The translations under genes and the position numbers were made by a program. A stretch of DNA of 64,000 bases from Spirosoma endbachense (lineage in GTDB: Bacteria; Bacteroidota; Bacteroidia; Cytophagales; Spirosomataceae), in the NCBI RefSeq assembly GCF_010233585.1, contig NZ_CP045997.1, forward strand, positions 6,561,018 through 6,625,017. Reading direction: 5' to 3'. A model generated the notes under the pieces. That model was not told where the DNA came from, searched no databases, and was given only the letters and a program-made list of their open reading frames with translations. Positions 45,174 to 56,000 of this stretch are shown piece after piece; position 1 is the first letter of the stretch; each line of letters starts with the position of its first letter.

Positions 45174-45647
45174 AGGTTTACAGTAAAAAGTTTAAAATAT
45201 GGTATGTTGATTTAGGTTAAAGATGGTATGCTATTTATCCGCTTCGTTTCCCAAAATACTCACCGCCGAACAGGGCTGCACCCATCCTCGATTATTTTGG
45301 TAACTTGGTTAGATTTTATAGAACATATACCTGAACCAGATGGCAAATTACTAAATCTCATCCTTAAAATACAACGACTATAGTTAAAATCGGATTAACT
45401 AAAGTCAATATTGTATCATAATTATTGTTAAAAACCATGAATTGAATCTGATCGATTATATTTTACTAATTACTTATTTAGAATATATCTTCTTTATAAT
45501 CAAGTAGATAATTAATATGAATGCGTCAAATTATTATAACTATTTCCTGTTAAACAGACTTATGAATTTCACAGGTCCGGTTGATAATTTTGGCGTATTA
45601 ACAGCTAATTTTGCTTAAATTCTGGCAGATGCCACTGTTTTAGTATT
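45174..45647. other. AT-rich divergent intergenic region
   Basis: 474 bases between the divergent SusC and dehydrogenase genes, with no supportable gene. It must hold promoters for both. Only a plus-strand -7 box is recognisable. Confidence 0.5.
45585..45592 (+). promoter_or_regulatory. Possible -7 box for the FAD/Fe-S dehydrogenase gene
   Basis: TAATTTTG is a full TAnnTTTG match 56 bases before the start codon. No TTG is seen at the expected distance upstream. Confidence 0.38.
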
Positions 45648-48605
45648 ATGGATTCAGAAGTTATACGCCGTTTGTCTGAAAAACTGTCCGGCAATGTCTA
45701 CGACGACCGTACCTATCGTACACTTTATGCGACAGATGCGTCGGCCTATCGTGAAGTACCAACGGCTGTTGCTGTGCCCAAAACAATTGATGATTTAAAG
45801 ACACTGATTGCCTTTGCCCGACAGCATAAAACATCGCTCATTCCACGCACAGCCGGAACATCTCTGGCGGGGCAGGTTGTCGGCAGCGGCATCGTTGTCG
45901 ACGTATCCAAACACTTTACAAAAATTCTGGAAGTCAATCCCGAAGAGCATTGGGTACGTGTCCAGCCAGGTGTTGTCAGAGACGAGTTGAATCTGTTTCT
46001 AAAACCATATGGCCTATATTTTGGGCCCGAAACCTCCACGGCAAACCGAGCTATGATTGGTGGTATGGTCGGCAATAATTCCTGCGGATCGAACTCGGTC
46101 GTCTACCGGGCAACCCGCGAGCATACCTTATCCGTAAAAGCGCTACTGGCCGATGGAGAAGAAGTAGAGTTTAGTAGTTTGAGTAGCTGGGATTTTACAA
46201 AACAGGTCAGTGAAGCAAGCCGTAAGAATGGCTCCGCAACGGTGGCCGATAACATAATACTGAAGACAAACGCGATTTTGTCTGATCCGGGAAATCAGGT
46301 GGAAATCCGCCGGAACTTCCCCAAAAAGACCATCGAACGACGGAATACGGGCTATGCTTTAGACGCATTGCTCGATATGGAACCATTTACACCGGGTGGA
46401 GAGCCATTTAATCTGGCCAAATTCATTGCCGGTTCAGAAGGAACGCTTTGTTTTCTGACAGAAATTAAACTAAACCTTGTTCCGCTCCCGCCTAAAGAAA
46501 GCGGGTTAGTCTGTATCCATTGTCATTCGATTGATGAGGCACTCCGGGCTACCCTGGTATCGCTTCATTATAAGCCCTACGCCGTTGAATTAATTGATGA
46601 CATTATTCTGGAACGGGCTGATTCTAATCCTGAACAACGAAAAAACAGCTTTTTTGTCCAAAAAACACCCACAGACCATTTTCCGATCATTCTGGTTGTA
46701 GACCTTTCGCGCGATACCCGTGCCGAAATTGAGTCGCTGGCAGCCGAAATGGAAGCTGAGCTACGGGCGGCAAACTTAGGCTACCATTACCCTTTACTAT
46801 TTGGCGAGGATACAAAAAAGATCTGGACACTCCGCAAAGCCGGACTCGGCCTGCTTGGTAACCTCCCCGGCGACGAAAAAGCGGTAGCCGTCATTGAAGA
46901 TACGGCCGTAGATGTCCACGATCTGCCCGACTACATTCACGATTTTAACGAGATTCTGAAAAAGCATAACATGCATTCCGTGCACTATGCTCACGCAGGG
47001 TCGGGAGAATTACACCTTCGCCCGATCATCAATCTCAAAACGGAAGAAGGACACCGGCAATACCGAATGATTGCCGAAGAAATTGCAACGCTGGTAAAAA
47101 AATACGATGGTTCGCTTTCCGGTGAACACGGCGACGGGCGATTGCGGGGAGAATTTATCCCGCAAATGGTTGGACCGCATAATTATGAACTAATGCGGCA
47201 GATTAAACATACCTGGGACCCCGATGGTATTTTTAATCCTGGCAAAATTATTGAAACGCCCCCGATGGACACGTTCCTGCGGTATGAAGCAGGCCAGCAA
47301 ACACCCGAGTTTAAGACTTATTTTCGCTATAAAGACCAAAATGTTCTACAGCATGCTGAGCAGTGCAATGGTTCGGGCGATTGTCGAAAAACGCAGGTAT
47401 CTGGCGGAACAATGTGTCCTAGTTACATGGCAACCCGTAATGAGAAGGATACGACGCGGGCGCGGGCTAATATTCTGCGGGAGATGCTGACGCGCTCACC
47501 GAAGGAAAATCGCTTTGATCACGAAGAAATTAAAGAGGTATACGACTTATGCCTGTCCTGCAAAGGCTGCAAGAACGAATGCCCATCGAATGTGGACGTG
47601 GCAAAGTTAAAAGCCGAATTTTTGCAACAATACTACGACACAAACGGTGTACCCATCCGGTCGAGGCTGATCGCTAACTTTGCCCGGCTGTCGAGTGTGG
47701 CGGCACTTGTTCCCTGGGCATGGAACGGCGTATTAGGAACACCATCGCTCCGGCGCATTGCCAACAGAGTGGTTGGTTTTCACCCCGACCGAACAATGCC
47801 TTTACTGAGTAATACAACGTTAAAGAGCTGGGCATCCGGTCGCTCGGATAAAGACCCGAAACGAACCGTTACAACCCAGAAACTCTTTTTGTTCTGCGAC
47901 GAGTTCACAAACTATAATGACGTTGAAGTTGGTCAGAAAGCGATTCTGTTATTTGAACGGCTGGGTTATACCGTCGTCATTCCTGAGCATGGCGAAAGCG
48001 GTCGTGCTGCCCTGTCGAAAGGGATGCTTAAATACGCAAAAACGCTGGCCGAACGTAATATCCGATTGTTGAAGGATGTCGTTACAGCCGAAACTCCATT
48101 AGTTGGACTGGAGCCTTCGGCCATTCTGACCTTCCGCGACGAATATCCTGATCTAGTTGATGAATCACTGGTGGCCGATGCTAAGCATCTGGCTCAAAAT
48201 GCGTTAACCTTTGAAGAATTTATCGCTCGCGAATCAGACGCCGGGCGCATCCGAACGGAGCAGTTCACGGATGAAAAACGGCTTATTAAACTGCATGGGC
48301 ATTGTCAGCAAAAAGCAGTATCATCGTTGGTGCCCGGAAAAAAGGCGTTGTCATTACCTCAGAACTACACGACACAACTGATTCCTTCGGGCTGTTGCGG
48401 CATGGCTGGTTCATTCGGATACGAAGCTGAACACTACGAGGTTTCCATGCAGATTGGAGAACTTGTCCTGTTCCCAGCTGTTCGTCAGCAGCCCGACGAT
48501 GTGATTATTGCCGCCCCCGGCACCTCCTGCCGTCACCAGATTAAAGATGGTACAGCCCGTAAAGCTAAGCACCCTGCCGAGATTTTATTTGAGGCATTGA
48601 AATAG
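45648..48605 (+). CDS. Fused FAD-binding and 4Fe-4S D-2-hydroxyacid dehydrogenase (GlcD-GlcF type)
   Basis: A 985-residue membrane-associated oxidoreductase. The N-terminal half is a VAO-type flavoprotein: FAD-binding domain with PRTAGTSLAGQVVGSGIVVDVSKH and GGMVGNNSCGSNSV, then the FAD-oxidase C domain with HYAHAGSGELHLRP and SGEHGDGRLRGEF. A ferredoxin-like module follows with CNGSGDCRK...MCPSYMATR and CLSCKGCKNECPSNVDV for two 4Fe-4S clusters, and the C-terminus has a cysteine-rich domain with HCQQKA and GCCGMAGSFGYE. In other bacteria this fusion oxidises D-lactate, glycolate or related 2-hydroxyacids and passes electrons to the quinone pool. Substrate here is undecided. Monocistronic, closed by a strong terminator. 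Confidence 0.93.
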   Translation: MDSEVIRRLSEKLSGNVYDDRTYRTLYATDASAYREVPTAVAVPKTIDDLKTLIAFARQHKTSLIPRTAGTSLAGQVVGSGIVVDVSKHFTKILEVNPEEHWVRVQPGVVRDELNLFLKPYGLYFGPETSTANRAMIGGMVGNNSCGSNSVVYRATREHTLSVKALLADGEEVEFSSLSSWDFTKQVSEASRKNGSATVADNIILKTNAILSDPGNQVEIRRNFPKKTIERRNTGYALDALLDMEPFTPGGEPFNLAKFIAGSEGTLCFLTEIKLNLVPLPPKESGLVCIHCHSIDEALRATLVSLHYKPYAVELIDDIILERADSNPEQRKNSFFVQKTPTDHFPIILVVDLSRDTRAEIESLAAEMEAELRAANLGYHYPLLFGEDTKKIWTLRKAGLGLLGNLPGDEKAVAVIEDTAVDVHDLPDYIHDFNEILKKHNMHSVHYAHAGSGELHLRPIINLKTEEGHRQYRMIAEEIATLVKKYDGSLSGEHGDGRLRGEFIPQMVGPHNYELMRQIKHTWDPDGIFNPGKIIETPPMDTFLRYEAGQQTPEFKTYFRYKDQNVLQHAEQCNGSGDCRKTQVSGGTMCPSYMATRNEKDTTRARANILREMLTRSPKENRFDHEEIKEVYDLCLSCKGCKNECPSNVDVAKLKAEFLQQYYDTNGVPIRSRLIANFARLSSVAALVPWAWNGVLGTPSLRRIANRVVGFHPDRTMPLLSNTTLKSWASGRSDKDPKRTVTTQKLFLFCDEFTNYNDVEVGQKAILLFERLGYTVVIPEHGESGRAALSKGMLKYAKTLAERNIRLLKDVVTAETPLVGLEPSAILTFRDEYPDLVDESLVADAKHLAQNALTFEEFIARESDAGRIRTEQFTDEKRLIKLHGHCQQKAVSSLVPGKKALSLPQNYTTQLIPSGCCGMAGSFGYEAEHYEVSMQIGELVLFPAVRQQPDDVIIAAPGTSCRHQIKDGTARKAKHPAEILFEALK

Positions 48606-48607
48606 CT

Positions 48608-48662
48608 AATAGCTATACTGTCTCTGCTTAACTGAGCGCTATGCAGAGACAGTATAGCTATT
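48608..48662 (+). terminator. Strong terminator after the dehydrogenase gene
   Basis: A perfect 20-bp stem (AATAGCTATACTGTCTCTGC and complement) has a 15-base loop. It begins three bases after the stop codon. Confidence 0.88.
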
Positions 48663-48860
48663 TCAATGTCGGCTATAGGACTTTTTATTCACTATATTAT
48701 TTAGATAGGTTAAATCTTGTACTTTTAAACCTTCGCTCCCAGCTCATTTACCCATATAATCAAAACACTAGTAAAAAGTAGCATGGCCTGTTGTTATTGG
48801 AGCTACAATAATTGAGATTTGATAAACAAATGCCGCCTTTCTAACTACGATTTCATAGGA

Positions 48861-51407
48861 ATGGTATATTATTTACGGGTATGGACTGTTTGCCTTGGCT
48901 TTCTGCTTCCATTTTTTTCGTCGGCTCAACGTGCTCCGTCCAGCGTTTCGCTAGTGTGTGCTACACCCGATTTATCTGCCAAAGAACGCCATACACTTAC
49001 TAGTCTGGCAGCATTCGCTTTAAGTATGAAGCAGGCTTCGGGCCAGCCGCTGGCCAGCCTTACCTATGTGCCAATTCGCCCTCACATTTACCGCCGTAGC
49101 GATGGTACTGGTGGCATAACGCTGGCCAAAATGAATAATATTATAGCTACTACGAATAGCTACTACCTGCTCAATGGTAGTGGCATTCAATTTTATTTTT
49201 GCGGCACTTCACCCGAATATATAGATAACGATAATCTCTATAACAGCTTCCCGGCCTTTAATGAAACATCCGTTAATGGACACGATGCTACCAATGCCTT
49301 AAATCAATATTATGTCAATGCCTTTAGCCAGAGTGGATTAGGAGGCTATGCGTATTTCCCGGACAACACAATTCAGGCAACGCGTTCATTTATTTTGAAT
49401 GAGTCGGATGAGGTCGATCTGGGTAACCGCTTACTTCCGCACGAGCTTGGCCATAATTTTGGTTTATTTCATACGTTTGGCAACCTGAGCACTGGTACCG
49501 ACGAATTGGTAACCAGAGGTGCAGGCGCTAACTGCGCATTGGCGGGCGACGAGTTGTGCGACACCCCTGCCGACCCGTATGGCTTACCGGGTGCAACCAC
49601 AATTTATATCAATGGCTGCGAAACGTATAATGGCACCGCTAAAGATTCGCAAGGGGCTTCTTTTGCACCATCAACGACTAACATTATGTCGTACTACTTT
49701 CCCTGCACGCATGATTTCACGCAGGGGCAGTATGATCGAATGCAGGCAGGGCTGGCATTGCGCCAAACACACACCGCTTATTCACTGGATTGCCCGCCTA
49801 CGAGCGTTTCAGCACCCAGTAACGTCGTGGCTACTATCAATAATGGTAACGTATTTATAGCCTGGCAGGATAATGGAGCCAATGAAATGGGCTATTTCAT
49901 TGAACGGTCTACCTTGCCTAACACTGGTTTCGTGTCCATTGGCGGTGTAGCTCCCAACAGTACCAGTTACACAGACACAAAAACGGCCCCTTTAACCACC
50001 TATTATTATCGTATCAAACCATCAAACGCCACTACGCAGGGAATCAGCCCAACGGCCAGTGTTACGACGCCGACCTGCCATCCGATCTACAGTTCCTATA
50101 CCTGCACAGAAGGTGACGGCTTAAATGGTTTTGTACTGAATAGCAGTATACTGAGCCAAAATTCTGGTTGTTCATTAGGAGGGTATAACTCCAGCACAGT
50201 AGTTTCTACAACGATAGTGGCCGGGCAATCGTCATCATTCACCGTGACGTTAATACCGTCAAACTATAAGCAGGGAGTTACAATATGGGCAGATTTGAAC
50301 CGGAATGGTTCGTATGAAAGTAACGAACTCCTCTACCAGACGCCTGCCATACTTACAGGGCAATTTTCGGGAAGCATCACATTCCCGGCCAATTTAACGG
50401 GCGGTAATTTGGCGTTACGAGTAGTTGACGCATACAATACCATTCCTACCGATCCGTGCGGAATCTATCTCTACGGCGAAACGGAAGATTATCAGATACA
50501 AGTTGTTGCTCTACCTTCGGCAGACCTTAGGTTAAGTATGCAAACGAATACCCGAACGCCAGCCACGAATCAACCGGTCAGCTTTTCGGTAACTCTACAG
50601 AATAGAGGTCCTTCTAATGCAACAGGCATTAGCTGGCAAAACAAGCTGCCGCCCAATCTTAGCTTTGTCAGTAGTGATGCTGGTGTATCAAGTTCGGGCA
50701 CAGCCGTAAGTGGCAGCGGCATAGCGCTCAACAGTGGGGCCTCGGCTACATTTGTGTATCAGTTAATGCCTACTCAACCGGGTGTCTATGTCAATTCGGC
50801 CCAGATAGTAACCAGCAGTCTATACGACCCTAATTCACAACCGGGATCAGGAACCGGTGACGGCCAGGACGATGCAGCAACAGTAGATATTCGTACCTCA
50901 CTCAGCAGCTCAATAGTGTATGCTTCGCCCAATCCGAATCAGACACCTCTCCCTACCGTTATTTCCGGTCAGCCAACTCCTGACCCCGCAAAAGCTGATC
51001 TGTCTGTGCTTATGAGCGTGAATACCCGTACTCCAGCAAATGGTCAGCCAGTTACGTTTACCGTCACAGTTACAAATGCCGGGGGATTATCAGCGAATAC
51101 TATTGTGGTACGCGATACATTACGAGGGCTGACCCTAACCAATTCGCCCACAGGCGCTATTGTAGTAGCAACAGGAGCTAACTACACAATTATCGAAGGA
51201 ACGATCAATTCACTATCCGCAGGCGGATCGGCCCAGATGGTGTTTACAGCAATACCCAATACAACCGGTTCTATTATGAACGCGGCTCAGATCTGGTCAG
51301 TTTCTACGCTGGATCCTGACTCAACGCCAGGGTCAGCAAATCCTACCGGCAATAACCTCAATGGGGAAGACGATGTTAGCTGGATTGATCTTCGTGTAGT
51401 CCCATAG
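48861..51407 (+). CDS. Secreted M43-type metalloprotease with GEVED and DUF11 domains
   Basis: An 848-residue exported protein. ATG at MVYYLRVWTVCLGFLLPFF gives a signal peptide cut near SSAQ. The zinc site is HELGHNFGLFH (His194, His198, His204, catalytic Glu195), with Met276 of the Met-turn in TNIMSYYFPC and GDELCDTPADP at 229-239, which points to the M43 (cytophagalysin/pappalysin) family. Then come a fibronectin III-like domain (about 305-400), a GEVED domain (about 430-555, ending YGETEDYQIQV) and two DUF11-type repeats (each ends in a DDxxxxDxR motif). No type IX secretion tail domain is recognisable. The 3' end overlaps the convergent permease gene by 32 bases. Confidence 0.88.
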   Translation: MVYYLRVWTVCLGFLLPFFSSAQRAPSSVSLVCATPDLSAKERHTLTSLAAFALSMKQASGQPLASLTYVPIRPHIYRRSDGTGGITLAKMNNIIATTNSYYLLNGSGIQFYFCGTSPEYIDNDNLYNSFPAFNETSVNGHDATNALNQYYVNAFSQSGLGGYAYFPDNTIQATRSFILNESDEVDLGNRLLPHELGHNFGLFHTFGNLSTGTDELVTRGAGANCALAGDELCDTPADPYGLPGATTIYINGCETYNGTAKDSQGASFAPSTTNIMSYYFPCTHDFTQGQYDRMQAGLALRQTHTAYSLDCPPTSVSAPSNVVATINNGNVFIAWQDNGANEMGYFIERSTLPNTGFVSIGGVAPNSTSYTDTKTAPLTTYYYRIKPSNATTQGISPTASVTTPTCHPIYSSYTCTEGDGLNGFVLNSSILSQNSGCSLGGYNSSTVVSTTIVAGQSSSFTVTLIPSNYKQGVTIWADLNRNGSYESNELLYQTPAILTGQFSGSITFPANLTGGNLALRVVDAYNTIPTDPCGIYLYGETEDYQIQVVALPSADLRLSMQTNTRTPATNQPVSFSVTLQNRGPSNATGISWQNKLPPNLSFVSSDAGVSSSGTAVSGSGIALNSGASATFVYQLMPTQPGVYVNSAQIVTSSLYDPNSQPGSGTGDGQDDAATVDIRTSLSSSIVYASPNPNQTPLPTVISGQPTPDPAKADLSVLMSVNTRTPANGQPVTFTVTVTNAGGLSANTIVVRDTLRGLTLTNSPTGAIVVATGANYTIIEGTINSLSAGGSAQMVFTAIPNTTGSIMNAAQIWSVSTLDPDSTPGSANPTGNNLNGEDDVSWIDLRVVP

Positions 51408-52806
51408 CCGTATCGCTCCGATTGAACGGCCATTGCTGACGCAAACCGGCTGAGATCAGGAACGCTACTATGCCGACACTAATGACAATGAGCCCGGAGA
51501 GCATGAATGTCAGGCCCGTTGAAAAGAAAATAAAGAGCCATACGCTGATCGCTAAAAGCACCGGCAATGGATAAAGCGGCATCCGAAACGGAAATTCGGT
51601 AATTGCCCGTCGGCGGTGGAGGAGTAATAAACCAATGGCCTGTCCGACAAACTGCACAATGATCCGCATAGCCAGAATGGCCGTAATAACATCACCAAGG
51701 CGAAAAAGTAAGCTAAAGACGAAACCTAATCCGCCCAAAAACAGCAACGAAACATAAGGGAATTGGCGGGTCGGGTGTAAACGGGCGAAGATCGGAAAAA
51801 ACTGCCCATCAACAGCAGCGGCATAAGGCACCCGTGAGTATCCGAGTAAGACCGCAAATAAAGACGAAAAAGCCACTAGCAACACCAAGATTGTAGCAAA
51901 TTGAGCCACTTTTGGTCCATAGAGCGTTTCGATAAAGAGGCTAACGATGAAATCACTGTTTTGGGCTTCCTGCCAAGGCACCACACTGACTACGCTGAGA
52001 TTCATGAGTAAGTAAAGAGCAGCAATCCCAGCAATGGAAATAAACATACTGGCAGGAATATTACGAGTTGGCCGCTGAATTTCACCACCTAAATGGCAAA
52101 CGTTATAATAGCCCAGATAGCAATAAATTGTTTTCACGGACGCATGACCAAGACCAGCTGCCAGCAATCCACCACTAACTGAACTCATCGACTCAAACGT
52201 GTCGGACAACGGAATTCTGGCATTGCTTAATCCGCCGATAATAATCCAGCCCAGGGTTACCAGCACTGCTCCCCACATAATCAACCCGATTTTCCCAATC
52301 GAGTCGATTTTCCGGTATAGTAATACGATAATAACCAGGACAACTCCGCCAGAAACCGCTTTACGCTGCCACTCTTCCAGCGGCATCAGGTAAGACATAT
52401 ACTGCGCAAAACCAATCGCACCAGAAGCCATTACTAAAGGAGCCTGAATGAGTGTTTGCCAGACATATAAAAAGGATAGCAAACGCCCCCAGCGTTTTTC
52501 GCCGTACGAAATTTTCAGAAAATTATAGCTTCCCCCCGCCTGCGGAAACGCAGCGCCCAATTCTGCCCAGACAAACGCATCGATCACCGAAACGAACGCT
52601 CCTAATATCCAGGCCCACAGAAACTGAGGCCCACCCAGCGTTTTAATAACCAGAGGTAACACGACAAACGGGCCGATTCCGACCATATCAATCATGTTCA
52701 GGGCTGTGCCCTGAAGCAGATTTAGTCGGCGTGGTAACGCTGAATCCGTATCCGATAATGGGGGTACCGGTGGCTCTGAAGGATTGGAAGGTGTAGAATC
52801 AATCAA
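51376..52806 (-). CDS. APC family amino acid permease
   Basis: A 476-residue carrier with about 12 membrane helices. The first helix has IDMVGIGPFVVLPLVIKTLGG, the unwound GxG turn of the APC fold, followed by WAELGAAFPQAGGSYNFLK, a motif of amino acid/polyamine antiporters. GYSRVPYAAAVDGQFFPIFARLHP is also conserved. It probably imports or exchanges an amino acid; the substrate cannot be read. The last 32 bases overlap the 3' end of the convergent metalloprotease gene, including its final codons. It is not near amino acid enzymes. Confidence 0.9.
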   Translation of the reverse strand: MIDSTPSNPSEPPVPPLSDTDSALPRRLNLLQGTALNMIDMVGIGPFVVLPLVIKTLGGPQFLWAWILGAFVSVIDAFVWAELGAAFPQAGGSYNFLKISYGEKRWGRLLSFLYVWQTLIQAPLVMASGAIGFAQYMSYLMPLEEWQRKAVSGGVVLVIIVLLYRKIDSIGKIGLIMWGAVLVTLGWIIIGGLSNARIPLSDTFESMSSVSGGLLAAGLGHASVKTIYCYLGYYNVCHLGGEIQRPTRNIPASMFISIAGIAALYLLMNLSVVSVVPWQEAQNSDFIVSLFIETLYGPKVAQFATILVLLVAFSSLFAVLLGYSRVPYAAAVDGQFFPIFARLHPTRQFPYVSLLFLGGLGFVFSLLFRLGDVITAILAMRIIVQFVGQAIGLLLLHRRRAITEFPFRMPLYPLPVLLAISVWLFIFFSTGLTFMLSGLIVISVGIVAFLISAGLRQQWPFNRSDTAMGLHEDQSS

Positions 52807-53010
52807 TAGCGTAATGGAAAAAGAGAATGATCTACCAAACGATCAGGCAACGGTCATTCGAAGCGTAAAAGTTCGATTTCTCACCCGTATTTTTGGGAGC
52901 TTGTGTCCGGATAACTCGTAAATGAGTTCAAGCGAGGCCCGTTGATCCATCAATAAAGGGCATACAATCTTTATAATGCCAGCCAATTAGTATGGAAACC
53001 ACATAAAACA

Positions 53011-53052
53011 AAAAAGCGTCGCTGCCAGATCTTATGGCAGCGACGCTTTTTT
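53011..53052 (-). terminator. Terminator of the TonB-dependent receptor gene
   Basis: AAAAAGCGTCGCTGCCA and its exact complement form a 17-bp stem with a 7-base loop (GATCTTA), and each strand has a T-run. Confidence 0.9.
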
Positions 53053-53066
53053 AGCGTTTACCCGGT

Positions 53067-56000
53067 TTAATTCATCAGTTGATCAAAGGTTAGGCTGATG
53101 TAGTACATCGAACCAACACTTGGATTACCCCATGACTGCTGATACAGCTTCCCGATGAGGTTGGTGCCTCCAATTTTCAGAATAGACTTAACACCAGGTA
53201 TTTTTTTGCTAATCTGAGCATCCAGCGTACTGTATGCCGGTATAATTGTCTGCTGACGGCCTGTAGCTTCAGTATTGGCAAAGCTTGACTCCCACCGGAA
53301 TGAATCCTGTGCCCGCCATACAACGTTAAATCCGAAGTTACTGCCCGCAATATTCCGGTTGCCAAACGACAGATTATACCGATACTTCGGCGTATTAAAG
53401 AATGTCACGAATCCAGTCGGAATCTGATCCTGATCAATTAAATAGTTCGACGATACGTTGGCTCCGATATTATAATTGCCTGGTAGCAGATAATCCAACC
53501 CAATCGCCCAACCCGCATTTTTCAATTGGGTTGTCGAATTGACAGGATAGAAATATACGTTACGAGTTGCTGCACTGATAAGCTGTAACGTTGACGTCGG
53601 GTTCGTTGGCGAAACTGGCTGCCTTCCCTGTACTACCGTTTGTGTACCCAGGAAATTAAGGAATCGATTGTAGTAATAATAAGCATCAATAAATAACTTA
53701 TTACCAATCAGCCCTTTATAACCCACTTCATACGTTTCTACCCGCTCAGGGTCATAGCCAGTATCAACAGCGGTTTTAAGTAATCCGAGGGCTTGTGGCA
53801 ACGCAGCAGCACCACCCGTCTGCAAAGCTGCTCCAAATGCCTGTACAGACTGAAGGGTATAAATGGGGCTACCAGCAAAATTATAGCGCTGCTTAAACAA
53901 AGGCAGACCACCTATTAAATGTGCAGTAGGTGTAGTCAAATCAATGTACTGATCCTGCGTTGTTGGTATGCGGAAACCACGCTGAAATGATGCCCGGAAA
54001 TTATGCACCTTGGCCACTGTCAATACCGCCGATAAACGAGGGCTTACCTGCGCTTTAAAATTCTGATTTTTGTCGTAACGAAGTGATCCCGTGAGTTTGA
54101 GTACATCAGCCAGTGTTTTCGATGCCTGCGCATAAACCCCATATTCATCGATCGTAAACTCTTTGCCGTTTTCGTCACGGGCAAACAGGGTCCCCTCTGA
54201 GTTCAAAGCATATCGGCGCACATTTCCACCTACGATCAATTCAATCAATTTTGGGTCAATTACCTTGCTGAAGTTATACATTGCTTCACCATGGTAGAGA
54301 TTGGTTTTGTCAAGAAACCGGGCACCTACGCCCGTTGCATCGCCCGGTATAGGCTTCCCTGTTACAGCATCGAAAGCCTGCTGGAAACCAGCGGTACCGG
54401 GCAATAAACGCCCCTGGTCAGCCGCGCCCCGAGCCACATTAAGCCAGGCACTTTGTTGGTTTGTAACCGTTGCCTGTGCAGCAGCCAGCGCAGCTGTAGG
54501 CGACTGTCCTGAACCGAGAGCCGTTAAAAAAGCGGTGGTATAGCCCTGAAAGGCCGTTTGGGCATAAGTCCCAAAGTAGGTCGGGAACCACTTGGCAGCA
54601 CTACCACTCCAGGCTTCATTGATCCCCTGTCCTAATATACCAGTAGCATAAGCATCGCCCGAGCGTTCCTGCGTGGTATAAGCCCGTACAAAGAAGTTAG
54701 ATCCTTTCAGTTCGAGTTTATACTGTCCTAACTTAAAGCCTTTGATGTAGTAGCGATCGGCCCCCGTATAAACCGTCGTTCCAGTACCCCAGTTTGCTTG
54801 CAGAATAGCTTCTACGTTCTCGTTCAAACGGTAATGCAAAGCTCCATTTAGCTTTAGGTTAGTAGCATCGTAATTGACAAGTTCACTTTCCTGATAGCCT
54901 GTCCGCGAGATATTCAGGTTCGGAATAATGTTGTTGAAGATCTGTTGGGGCGTAAGGCCAGTCAGTTGCGGCAACGTTCTATTACCTGCCTGCGGAATTG
55001 GCGTACTGGCAATCAGGCCCAATATCTGCGATGAACCGTCGGCCCCAGTACCGGGCTGCCCATTGCCATAGAGATTGGAATACAGGTTAGCACTGGCATC
55101 ACCGTAGATATTGATACCATCGTAACCCTGATTATTAGCCCGGTTACCCGTTTCAAGCGTATAGCCATTAGAGAATCCCTGGTCCCGATAGTCGGTCGCC
55201 TGCCAGTCTTTAGCCGATAGGTACGAAATGCCTACCTTAAAAGCCAGACGGTTATTGAATGCCTTGGCATAACGAAAGGCCGCATCATAGTAGGGTGTGG
55301 TTGCCGTTGACCGATTGCTGGCATTCATTACTCCGCCTTTCACATAGGCGCTGAGCCCCTGATACTGGAACGGACTTTTCGATGTCATTAAGAGTAAACC
55401 ATTGATAGCATTGGGGCCGTAGAGCGCAGAGGCCGCACCAGGTAAGAGTTCAACGCTTTCCAGATCCAGTTCCGACACACCGGCAATGTTGCCAACGGAG
55501 AAATTCAGGCCCGGTGCCTGATTGTCCATCCCGTCCAGTAACTGGACAACCCTTGTGTTACCATTAGCGCCAAAACCACGTACGTTGACTGATTTGAACG
55601 TCAGACTTTGGGTGCTCATGTCAACGCCCTTTATATTCTGGATCGCATCATAAAACGACGCTGATGGCGTAGCCTGAAACGCTCGAATATCCAGCCGTTC
55701 GACCGATACGGGCGATTTAAGCACACTTTCCTCGACCCGTGAGGCCGATACAACGACTTCCTGCCCTAAATTGACCTGCTCTTTCAACGCAAAGTTCAGA
55801 TCACTTCGATCGCCATTAATCACCTCTTCCTGCGACTGAAAACCAATCGACGAGATAGCAATAGTGAAAGGAGTAGGCGTATTCGTTGTTAAGGAAAAAT
55901 TACCTTTCTGGTCAGTTATCGTACCAATAACTTTTCCTTTAACGATAATGCTGATACCGGCTAATTCCTCTTTCGTCGCTTCCGCAGTTATTTTGCCTGA

